Assembly: GCA_905214895.1 (NCBI GenBank)
Contig: CAJMNP010000049.1
Span: 1 to 6,636, forward strand
Reading direction: 5' to 3'
Source of the DNA: an uncultured bacterium
GTDB taxonomy: Bacteria > Actinomycetota > Coriobacteriia > Coriobacteriales > Coriobacteriaceae
Length of the DNA: 6,636 nucleotides
Numbering within the stretch: position 1 is the stretch's first letter; every line of letters starts with the position of its first letter. A program made the translations under genes and the position numbers. The notes under the pieces are model-generated. The model did not search any database, had not been told where the DNA came from, and saw only the letters and a program-made list of their open reading frames with translations. This document shows positions 1 to 6,355 of this stretch, one piece after another.

Positions 1-1288
1 GCGAGGTCAGCAGCTCGTGCTCGCGTGCGAGCAGGCTCGCCAAATCGTGATGGGCGCGCAGAATGTCGAGCGCATCGGATGGATGCTCGGCAACTTCTGC
101 CACGGCGGCGACCGGTGCGGCGTCGACCACGCGGTAGAAGAGCTGCGCGAGCAATGGCATCAAGAACACCGTGATGGCACCGGCGGCAACCATGACCGAC
201 GCAATATCTTGCGACAGCGCGCCCGCGTTGACGGCAACGCTTGTCACGGCAACGATGATCGGCAGCGCCGTGGTGCAGTACAGGGCCACGGTAATGCGAC
301 CATACGCCGACACATCGCGCGTCGCAGGACAAATGCTCATAGAGATGAGAATGGGCACGGCACGAATAATCAGCAACGCCACGATAAAGCCCGCGAGCAA
401 GCCCGGGCGCGACGCCACGGCCGTCAGGTCGATCTTTGCGCCCGATACGGTAAAGAACACCGGAATCAAAAAGCCGTAGGCCAGGCCATCGAGCTTGGTC
501 TCGAGCGTATGGTTACCCTCGGGGATGATGTAGCGCAAGACAAAGCCGGCGGCAAAAGAACCCAACACGATATCGAGGTCAAAGACGGCCGAGAACGCCA
601 CGAGCGTGACCAGGATGAGCACCGTCAGGCGCACGAAGGTCTGCGACGTGGTATCGGCGCGTTCCTCGACAAACGCAAAGAAGCGGCTGCCGACGCGCTT
701 GGAGCGGCTTGGGACCACGGCCAGCAACACGCAGACCACCGCAAACAAGCCAAGGATTACAAGCGTCTGGATGCCGGTGCGGGCAGACAGCAGCACCGAC
801 ATGGCGAGCACGGGGCCGAGCTCACCCCAGGTGCCATACGCAAGAATCGAGTCGCCCACGCGCGTGCCGGTGAGCGAGCGCTCACGCATGATGGGCACGA
901 GCGTGCCGAGCGCCGTCGAAGTGAGGGCAAGCGTCACGGCGATACCGTCGAAATGGCTGACCGAGAACCACGGAGTAAAGCGCACGGCAAGCCAGGCGAT
1001 ACCAAACGTGACGACCCACGTCGCCAAGCCGTAGCGCCCCTCGACGCCCGTGATGCTCTTGGGGTCGATCTCAAAGCCGGCGAGCAGGAACAAAAAGGCC
1101 AGACCGAGCTCGGACACAAGCGAGACCTCGGCATCTACATGGATAATGTCGAGCATATGGGGTCCCAGCACCGCGCCGAACACGAGCAAAAAGACCGTTT
1201 CGGGAATGGGTTTTCCGGGAATCGCCGAGGCGATGAAGGGGCTTGCAAAGGCCACGAGCGCGATGATGGCGAGTGAAACGAATGCCAT
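1..1288 (-). CDS. CPA2-family monovalent cation:proton antiporter (partial, C-terminus beyond window)
   Basis: Integral membrane protein predicted to exchange Na+ or K+ for H+ across the cytoplasmic membrane, for pH or salt homeostasis. The reverse strand translates from ATG (1288-1286) without a stop to the left edge, giving 429 residues. About twelve or thirteen hydrophobic helices fill residues 1-390, matching the Na+/H+ exchanger domain. CPA2/Kef-type landmarks are LLAGFEID (68-75), LALTSTALG (120-128), TWGELGP (153-159) and FLIPVFFTVSGAKIDL (273-288). The TM5-type helix carries Gly155-Glu156 where many CPA2 proteins have Asp-Asp. From about residue 391 the chain becomes hydrophilic (Ala/Glu/His-rich), which could lead into a cytoplasmic regulatory domain such as TrkA-N, but that part is not visible. 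The start is supported by AGAAAGG six bases upstream. It is divergent from purL. Family is confident; the transported ion is unknown. Confidence 0.92.
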   Translation of the reverse strand, partial: MAFVSLAIIALVAFASPFIASAIPGKPIPETVFLLVFGAVLGPHMLDIIHVDAEVSLVSELGLAFLFLLAGFEIDPKSITGVEGRYGLATWVVTFGIAWLAVRFTPWFSVSHFDGIAVTLALTSTALGTLVPIMRERSLTGTRVGDSILAYGTWGELGPVLAMSVLLSARTGIQTLVILGLFAVVCVLLAVVPSRSKRVGSRFFAFVEERADTTSQTFVRLTVLILVTLVAFSAVFDLDIVLGSFAAGFVLRYIIPEGNHTLETKLDGLAYGFLIPVFFTVSGAKIDLTAVASRPGLLAGFIVALLIIRAVPILISMSICPATRDVSAYGRITVALYCTTALPIIVAVTSVAVNAGALSQDIASVMVAAGAITVFLMPLLAQLFYRVVDAAPVAAVAEVAEHPSDALDILRAHHDLASLLAREHELLTS

Positions 1289-1294
1289 GTGATG

Positions 1295-1301
1295 CCTTTC
1301 T
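1295..1301 (-). promoter_or_regulatory. Ribosome binding site of the antiporter gene
   Basis: On the minus strand this reads AGAAAGG and ends six bases before the ATG at 1288. It fixes the start at that ATG, which is followed directly by the first hydrophobic helix (AFVSLAIIALVAF). Confidence 0.7.
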
Positions 1302-1357
1302 CTTGTTTGCGCTTCACTGTAGCACCCTCGCCGTCCTCAACGCGCCGCGAGCTGTCG

Positions 1358-1364
1358 TATCATA
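1358..1364. promoter_or_regulatory. Possible overlapping divergent -10 elements
   Basis: TATCATA reads as TATCAT toward purL and, on the other strand, as TATGAT toward the antiporter. Either would place a transcription start a few bases downstream, giving leaders of roughly 105 bases for purL and 65 for the antiporter. No good -35 hexamer accompanies either one, so this is a weak call. Confidence 0.25.
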
Positions 1365-1456
1365 GTGAGGTTTACAAACATGTGGCTCAAGGCGACCGCA
1401 GGGCAGACCCCGCAAACCGACCGCTGCCGCATACCGTACCGTACGCCCAACCGATC

Positions 1457-1468
1457 AGGAAGGCAGGA
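1457..1468 (+). promoter_or_regulatory. Ribosome binding site that decides the purL start
   Basis: AGGAAGG (1457-1463) followed by AGGA (1465-1468) lies four to nine bases before the ATG at 1473. The same frame stays open back to an ATG at 1365, but that ATG has no such site and its extra 36 residues (Arg/Pro/Thr-rich) do not resemble PurL. Confidence 0.85.
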
Positions 1469-1472
1469 ACCA

Positions 1473-4400
1473 ATGGTCTCTCGTATCTACGTGGAGAAGA
1501 AACCCGGGTTCGACGTCGAGGCTCAGCAGCTCAAGGGCGAGCTGACCGAGATTCTCGGCATCAAGGGCATCGAGGCCCTGAGGATCATCAACCGCTACGA
1601 CGTCGAGGGCATCGACGAGGAGCTTTTCCGCTCCTGCGTGCCGACCGTCTTTAGCGAGCCCCAGGTCGATGTGACCTACGACGAGCTCCCCGCAAGCGAT
1701 GGCGCCGTCTTTGCCGTCGAATTCCTGCCTGGCCAGTTTGACCAGCGCGCCGACTCCGCCAGCGAGTGCGTGCAGCTCATCAGCCAGGGCGAGCGCCCCG
1801 CCGTGCGCTCCGCCAAGGTCTATATGATCTCGGGCGCTCTGGACGAAGCCGCCATCGAGGCCATCAAGCACTACGTGGTGAACCCCGTCGAGGCGCGCAT
1901 CGCCTCGCTCGACCTGCCCGAGACGCTGTACATGGAGACCCCCGAGCCCCAGCCCGTCGAGGTGCTCGACGGCTTCCGCGAGCTCGATGAGGCCGGCCTC
2001 GCCGCCTTTATTTCCGAGCGCGGTCTTGCCATGGACGAAGCGGACATCGCCTTCTGCCAGCAGTACTTCCGCGATGAGGATCGCGATCCCACCATCACCG
2101 AGATCCGCGTGATCGACACCTACTGGTCCGATCACTGCCGCCACACCACCTTCGGCACCGTCCTGGACAACGTGACGATCGACGACGCCGTGGTGCAGCA
2201 GGCCTTCGACCGCTACATGGAGATGCGCCACGAGCTCGGTCGCGACGCCAAGCCCGTCTGCCTCATGGACATGGGCACCATCGGCGCCAAGTACCTTAAG
2301 AAGACCGGCGTCATGACCGATGTCGACGAGTCCGAGGAGATCAACGCCTGCACCGTCAAGGTGAAGGTCGATGTCGACGGCGAGGACCAGGACTGGCTGT
2401 TCCTGTTTAAGAACGAGACCCACAACCACCCGACCGAGATCGAGCCCTTCGGCGGTGCCGCCACCTGCGTGGGCGGCGCCATCCGCGACCCGCTCTCGGG
2501 CCGCAGCTACGTGTACCAGGCCATGCGTGTCACCGGCGCCGGCGACCCCACCGTCCCCGTGTCCGAGACGCTCGAGGGCAAGCTGCCGCAGCGCAAGCTC
2601 GTGACCACCGCTGCCGCCGGCTACTCCAGCTACGGCAACCAGATTGGCCTTGCCACCGGCCAGGTCAACGAGCTCTATCACCCCGGCTACGTGGCCAAGC
2701 GTATGGAGGTCGGCGCCGTGGTGGGCGCTACCCCGGCAAACCACGTGCGTCGCGAGTGCCCCGCCCCCACCGACAAGATCATCCTGCTGGGCGGCCGCAC
2801 CGGCCGTGACGGCATCGGCGGCGCCACCGGCTCCTCCAAGACTCAGAACACCGAGTCCATCGAGACCTCGGGCGCCGAGGTCCAGAAGGGCAACGCCCCG
2901 GTCGAGCGCAAGCTGCAGCGTCTGTTCCGCCGCGGCGACGCCTGCCGTCTGATCAAGCGCTGCAACGACTTTGGCGCCGGCGGCGTCTCGGTCGCCGTGG
3001 GCGAGCTTGCCGACGGCCTGTATGTCGACCTGGACACCGTGACCAAAAAGTACGACGGCCTGGACGGCACCGAGCTCGCTATCTCCGAGTCCCAGGAGCG
3101 CATGGCCTGCGCCGTCGCCGACGGCGACGTCGAGGAGTTCATGGGCTACGCCGCCGAGGAGAACCTCGAGGCGACCGTTATCGCCGAGGTTACCGCCGAG
3201 CCGCGTATGCGCATGGCCTGGAACGGCGTTGCCATCGTCGATCTGTCCCGCGAGTTCCTCAACTCCAACGGCGCGCCCAAGCACCAGGTCGCCCACGTAT
3301 GCGCCCGCAGCGTGTGGCAGCCCAGCTGGGCCGGCACCACGCTTGCCGAGCGTATGACCTCGCTTGTCACCGACCTCAACGTCGCCTCCAACAAGGGCCT
3401 TTCCGAGCGCTTCGACTCCACCATCGGTGCCGCAACCGTGCTTATGCCTTTTGGCGGCAAGACGCAGCTCACCCCGAGCTCGGCCATGGTCGCCAAGTTC
3501 CCCGTGGACGGCGAGACCACCACGGCAAGCGCCATGGCATGGGGCTTCAACCCCTACCTGATGGAAGCCGACCAGTTTGCGGGCGCCTACCTGTCCGTGG
3601 TCGAGTCCATCGCCAAGCTCGTGGCTGCCGGCTTTGAGCACAAGCGCGCCTATCTCTCCTTCCAGGAGTACTTCGAGCGTCTGCGCACCGAGGCCGAGCG
3701 CTGGGGCAAGCCCACGGCAGCCGTCCTGGGCGCTCTCATGGCCCAAGTCGACCTGGGTGCCGGCGCCATCGGTGGCAAGGATTCCATGAGCGGCTCGTTT
3801 GAGGACGAGGCCGGCGAACTCAACGTTCCGCCGACTCTGATCAGCTTCGCTGTGGCCGTAGGCCGCGCGGCGCGCGCCGTCTCCCCTGAGTTCAAGGGTC
3901 TGACGCACCGCGTCGTCCACATCGCCCCCGCCACCTACGGCGAGGACTACCGCCCCGACGCCCAGCAGCTGCTCGCCGCGTTTGACGCCGTCGAGGCGCT
4001 CACCGCCGCCGGCGACGCCCTGGCCGTCTCCACGCCCGGCTACGGCTGCGGCGCCGAGAGCCTCTTTAAGATGTGCGTCGGCAACCAGATCGGTATCGAG
4101 CTTGCCGAGGATGTGGACGTGGAGAGCCTCTTCACCCCGCTCTACGGCAGCTTTATCGTCGAGCTTGCCGAGGATGCCGAGCTGCCCGAGGTCGCCGACG
4201 GCGTTGTCGTCGAGCCCCTGGGCACCACCGTCGAGGGCTATGTCATCGATACCGGCTCCGAGGTCATCGAGCTCTCCGAGCTCCAGGAGGCCTGGGAGAG
4301 CGGCATCGAGGGCGTCTTCGCCTACCGCAGCGCCGGCAAGACCCCCGAGGTCGAGACCATCGACTTCCGCGCCAAGGACATCCACGTGTACGGCGGCGCC

Positions 4401-5219
4401 AAGATCGCCCGCCCGCGCGTGATCATCCCCGTGTTCCCCGGCAACAACTGCGAGTACGACAGCGCCCGCGCCTTCCGCGCAGCCGGTGCCGAGGCCGACA
4501 CCTTCGTGATCAACAACCTCACGCCCGAGGCCGTCGCCGAGAGCACCCACGAGCTCGCCCGCCGCATCCGTGCAAGCCAGATCGTCATGATCCCCGGCGG
4601 CTTCTCGGGCGGTGACGAGCCCGACGGCTCCGCCAAGTTCATCACGGCGTTCTTCCGCGCTCCCGAGGTCACCGAGGCAGTTCGCGACCTGCTCAAGGCC
4701 CGCGACGGCCTGATGCTGGGCATCTGCAACGGCTTCCAGGCTCTGGTCAAGCTCGGCCTGGTGCCCTACGGTGACATCGTCGACGCCACGCCGGATGCGC
4801 CCACGCTGACCTTTAACACCATCGGCCGCCACCAGAGCCGCCTGGTGCGCACCCGTATCTCGTCCAACCTGTCCCCGTGGCTGTCGCAGTGCAGTCTCGA
4901 CGACCCCTACACCGTCGCCATCAGCCACGGCGAGGGCCGCTTTGTCGCCAACGACGAGGTGCTCGCCCAGCTGATCGCCAATGGCCAGGTCGCCACGCAG
5001 TACGTGGGCGAGGACGGCAAGCCGAGCATGGACCTTTCCGTCAACCCCAACGGCTCCGCACTCGCCATCGAGGGCATCACGAGCCCCGACGGCCGCGTCC
5101 TGGGCAAGATGGGCCATGCCGAGCGCCGCGGCGACAACCTGTACCGCAACGTGCCCGAGCATGTCCCCGGCGATAAGTTCATGCCGATCTTTGAGAGCGG
5201 TGTAGCCTACTTCGCTTAA
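1473..5219 (+). CDS. purL: Phosphoribosylformylglycinamidine synthase, single-chain (FGAM synthase, FGAR amidotransferase)
   Basis: Cytosolic enzyme of de novo purine synthesis that converts FGAR, ATP and glutamine to FGAM, ADP, phosphate and glutamate. The 1,248-residue chain has the full fused architecture. An N-terminal PurS-like domain (about 1-150, opening MVSRIYVEKKPGFDVEA) is followed by a linker (about 165-215) and two AIRS-type synthetase halves (about 215-590 and 640-950). The C-terminal class I glutamine amidotransferase spans about 980-1248. Visible signatures are SDHCRHTTF (219-227), ETHNHPTEIEPFGGAAT (315-331), GGRTGRDGIGG (440-450) and NDFGAGG (498-504). The glutaminase part has PVFPGNNCEYDSARAF (986-1001), PGGFSGGDEPDG (1041-1052) and GICNGFQ (1083-1089) with nucleophile Cys1085. 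MGHAER (1213-1218) supplies the expected His1215/Glu1217 of the triad. Length and N-terminus fit the clade II, Gram-positive single-chain form (TIGR01857-like) rather than the separate PurS/PurQ/PurL set. No frameshift or missing catalytic residue is apparent. It stands alone, with its own terminator downstream. Confidence 0.98.
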   Translation: MVSRIYVEKKPGFDVEAQQLKGELTEILGIKGIEALRIINRYDVEGIDEELFRSCVPTVFSEPQVDVTYDELPASDGAVFAVEFLPGQFDQRADSASECVQLISQGERPAVRSAKVYMISGALDEAAIEAIKHYVVNPVEARIASLDLPETLYMETPEPQPVEVLDGFRELDEAGLAAFISERGLAMDEADIAFCQQYFRDEDRDPTITEIRVIDTYWSDHCRHTTFGTVLDNVTIDDAVVQQAFDRYMEMRHELGRDAKPVCLMDMGTIGAKYLKKTGVMTDVDESEEINACTVKVKVDVDGEDQDWLFLFKNETHNHPTEIEPFGGAATCVGGAIRDPLSGRSYVYQAMRVTGAGDPTVPVSETLEGKLPQRKLVTTAAAGYSSYGNQIGLATGQVNELYHPGYVAKRMEVGAVVGATPANHVRRECPAPTDKIILLGGRTGRDGIGGATGSSKTQNTESIETSGAEVQKGNAPVERKLQRLFRRGDACRLIKRCNDFGAGGVSVAVGELADGLYVDLDTVTKKYDGLDGTELAISESQERMACAVADGDVEEFMGYAAEENLEATVIAEVTAEPRMRMAWNGVAIVDLSREFLNSNGAPKHQVAHVCARSVWQPSWAGTTLAERMTSLVTDLNVASNKGLSERFDSTIGAATVLMPFGGKTQLTPSSAMVAKFPVDGETTTASAMAWGFNPYLMEADQFAGAYLSVVESIAKLVAAGFEHKRAYLSFQEYFERLRTEAERWGKPTAAVLGALMAQVDLGAGAIGGKDSMSGSFEDEAGELNVPPTLISFAVAVGRAARAVSPEFKGLTHRVVHIAPATYGEDYRPDAQQLLAAFDAVEALTAAGDALAVSTPGYGCGAESLFKMCVGNQIGIELAEDVDVESLFTPLYGSFIVELAEDAELPEVADGVVVEPLGTTVEGYVIDTGSEVIELSELQEAWESGIEGVFAYRSAGKTPEVETIDFRAKDIHVYGGAKIARPRVIIPVFPGNNCEYDSARAFRAAGAEADTFVINNLTPEAVAESTHELARRIRASQIVMIPGGFSGGDEPDGSAKFITAFFRAPEVTEAVRDLLKARDGLMLGICNGFQALVKLGLVPYGDIVDATPDAPTLTFNTIGRHQSRLVRTRISSNLSPWLSQCSLDDPYTVAISHGEGRFVANDEVLAQLIANGQVATQYVGEDGKPSMDLSVNPNGSALAIEGITSPDGRVLGKMGHAERRGDNLYRNVPEHVPGDKFMPIFESGVAYFA
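4096..4176 (+). repeat. 18-base in-frame direct repeat inside purL
   Basis: TCGAGCTTGCCGAGGATG occurs exactly at 4096-4113 and again at 4159-4176, 63 bases (21 codons) apart. The copies encode IELAED and VELAED in the second synthetase half, so the protein repeats a short acidic segment there. Confidence 0.6.
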
Positions 5220-5233
5220 TGCGTCCCATCGGG

Positions 5234-5239
5234 TACAAT
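5234..5239 (+). promoter_or_regulatory. Possible -10 element upstream of the EamA gene
   Basis: TACAAT matches the bacterial -10 consensus at five of six positions, 15 bases after the purL stop. The hexamer 17 bases upstream (TTCGCT, 5211-5216) is a poor -35. If it is active, transcripts would start near 5246 and run through the terminator hairpin before reaching the EamA gene. Confidence 0.3.
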
Positions 5240-5255
5240 CCCCTCGGGTAACAAC

Positions 5256-5292
5256 ACCCGCCACCGGCACGCCCGGTGGCGGGTTCTTTTTT
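5256..5292 (+). terminator. Intrinsic terminator after purL
   Basis: ACCCGCCACCGG (5256-5267) pairs perfectly with CCGGTGGCGGGT (5273-5284) across a five-base loop, followed by TC and six T (5287-5292). This 12-bp GC-rich stem with a T-run should end the purL transcript. It sits only 25 bases before the next start codon. Confidence 0.93.
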
Positions 5293-5305
5293 GCTTCGCG
5301 CATAC

Positions 5306-5313
5306 AGGAAGGA
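5306..5313 (+). promoter_or_regulatory. Ribosome binding site of the EamA transporter gene
   Basis: AGGAAGGA ends four bases before the ATG at 5318. It favours that ATG over an in-frame GTG at 5276, which lies inside the terminator stem and would add 14 residues with no ribosome site. Confidence 0.85.
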
Positions 5314-5317
5314 CATC

Positions 5318-6253
5318 ATGGAAAGCCGCAAGCCGTATCTCGCCACCCTGCCCGGACTCATCCTGGGCTGCCTCGTCTGCTGCGCGCTCTGGGGGTCGGC
5401 TTTTCCCTGCATCAAGATTGGCTACGGCCTCTTTGGCATTCCCGCGCACGACAGCGCCTCGCAGCTGCTCTTCGCAGGTCTGCGCTTCACCCTTGCCGGC
5501 ATGCTGGTCATTGTTGGCATGAGCGTGGCCCAGCGGCGACCGCTCGTTCCGCAAGCGCGCGATATCAAGCCCATCTGCATCTTGTCGCTCTTCCAGACCA
5601 TCGGCCAGTACTTCTTTTTCTACCTTGGTCTCTCCCGTGCAAGCGCTATGTCGAGCTCTATCATCGAGGCCAGCGCCAACTTCCTAGCCATCCTCTTTGC
5701 CGCCCTGGCGTTTCGCACCGAAAAGCTCGATGCGGCCAAGGTGCTCGGCTGCGTACTGGGCTTTGCCGGTGTCGCGCTCGTCAACCTTTCGGGCGCGGAC
5801 GGCACCTTTGGCTTTACGCTCGACGGCGAGGGCTTTATCCTGGCCTCCACCGTCGCGGGTGCCCTTTCGACCTGCCTGATCGGCATCTTCTCGCGCGAGC
5901 ACGACGGCGTCTTGCTTGCCGGGTGGCAGTTCTTGGTCGGCGGCCTGGTCCTCACCGCCATCGGCTTTTTGATGGGTGGCACGCTCTCCCCCACGGCGAT
6001 TGCCCCCGCCATCGCGCTCATCATCTACATGGCGCTTATCTCCGCGGTCGCCTACTCGCTGTGGTCGCGTCTGCTTGCCGTCAACCCCGTCAGCCGTGTC
6101 TCGGTCTTTGGGTTTATGAACCCCGTCTTTGGTGTGCTGTTGAGCGCGCTGCTGCTCGGCGAGGGTGCTGGCACGAGCCCCGTTACCGTCATCGTTGCCC
6201 TGCTGTTGGTCTGCGGCGGCATCATCATCGTCAACAAACCCAAAAAAGCCTAA
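5318..6253 (+). CDS. EamA/DMT-superfamily transporter
   Basis: Inner-membrane carrier of 311 residues, the usual size for the ten-helix drug/metabolite transporter fold made of two EamA repeats. The first repeat starts with LILGCLVCCALWGSAFP (14-30), the typical WGxxF opening of helix 1, and runs to about 157 (GFAGVALVNL). The second begins near 171 (EGFILASTVAGALSTCL) and ends at GGIIIVNKP (300-308). Typical second-half marks are SLWSRLL (247-253) and FMNPVFGVLLSALLLGE (266-282), including the conserved Asn-Pro and the helix-ending Glu. A short basic tail (KPKKA) is cytoplasmic by the positive-inside rule. DMT proteins mostly export amino acids or other small metabolites; the substrate cannot be read from this sequence. 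The gene follows purL but is separated by a terminator, so co-transcription would require read-through or a promoter in the gap. Family call is firm, function is open. Confidence 0.93.
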   Translation: MESRKPYLATLPGLILGCLVCCALWGSAFPCIKIGYGLFGIPAHDSASQLLFAGLRFTLAGMLVIVGMSVAQRRPLVPQARDIKPICILSLFQTIGQYFFFYLGLSRASAMSSSIIEASANFLAILFAALAFRTEKLDAAKVLGCVLGFAGVALVNLSGADGTFGFTLDGEGFILASTVAGALSTCLIGIFSREHDGVLLAGWQFLVGGLVLTAIGFLMGGTLSPTAIAPAIALIIYMALISAVAYSLWSRLLAVNPVSRVSVFGFMNPVFGVLLSALLLGEGAGTSPVTVIVALLLVCGGIIIVNKPKKA

Positions 6254-6320
6254 CGAACTGCCCTTATTTAGCAGAGGGGATTCACATATTTTAGTTTAAT
6301 GGAGTACATCGGTGAGCTGA
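6254..6320. other. AT-rich intergenic stretch after the EamA gene
   Basis: This non-coding stretch is much richer in A and T than its surroundings, especially 6281-6300. TTATTT (6264-6269) and TATTTT (6287-6292) lie 17 bases apart and loosely resemble a promoter on the plus strand. I see no supported gene here. Confidence 0.35.
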
Positions 6321-6355
6321 GGGCCGCCACGCACGCCAACGTGCGCCCCTTTTTT
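6321..6355 (+). terminator. Intrinsic terminator after the EamA gene
   Basis: CGCACG (6330-6335) pairs with CGTGCG (6340-6345) across a CCAA loop. GGG (6321-6323) can extend the stem with CCC (6346-6348) past a bulge. Six T follow (6350-6355). The T-run ends one base before the stop codon of the convergent cyclase gene. On the opposite strand no T-run follows the hairpin, so it appears to act on plus-strand transcripts only. Confidence 0.75.

Larger units (their letters stand above)
1289..1472. other. Divergent intergenic region between antiporter and purL
   Basis: This 184-base gap must hold the promoters of both divergent genes. The best -10-like element is at 1358-1364: TATCAT on the plus strand (1358-1363) and TATGAT on the minus strand (1364-1359), so the two overlap. 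Neither has a convincing -35 box at 16-18 bases. I see no purine riboswitch core and no intrinsic terminator, so the purL leader shows no visible RNA control. A repressor site cannot be excluded. Confidence 0.5.

Noticed and set aside
17..1276. Open frame of 419 codons on the plus strand at the left end
   Set aside because: It is the register-matched antisense of the antiporter. Its product is a low-complexity Arg/His/Gly/Asp-rich chain, while the minus strand gives a clear membrane transporter.
1365..1472. N-terminal extension of purL by 36 residues from ATG at 1365
   Set aside because: There is no ribosome site at 1365, the extension has no similarity to the PurL N-terminus, and a strong site plus the family-typical start MVSRIYVEKK occurs at 1473.
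1289..1472. Purine riboswitch or other structured leader for purL
   Set aside because: I found no recognisable purine riboswitch core, no paired stems of useful length and no terminator in the leader.
1455..5303. Open frame of about 1,280 codons on the minus strand across all of purL
   Set aside because: It is in exact codon register with purL and open only because purL lacks TTA, CTA and TCA. Its translation is Gly/Ala/Val/Asp/His-rich without family motifs, and purL is unmistakable on the other strand.
5276..5317. N-terminal extension of the EamA protein from GTG at 5276
   Set aside because: That GTG lies in the 3' arm of the purL terminator and has no ribosome site; ATG at 5318 has AGGAAGGA in front.
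6258..6279. Inverted repeats CTGC/GCAG and CCCT/AGGG after the EamA stop
   Set aside because: The two pairings interleave and share a base, each stem is only 4 bp, and no T-run follows; most likely chance.
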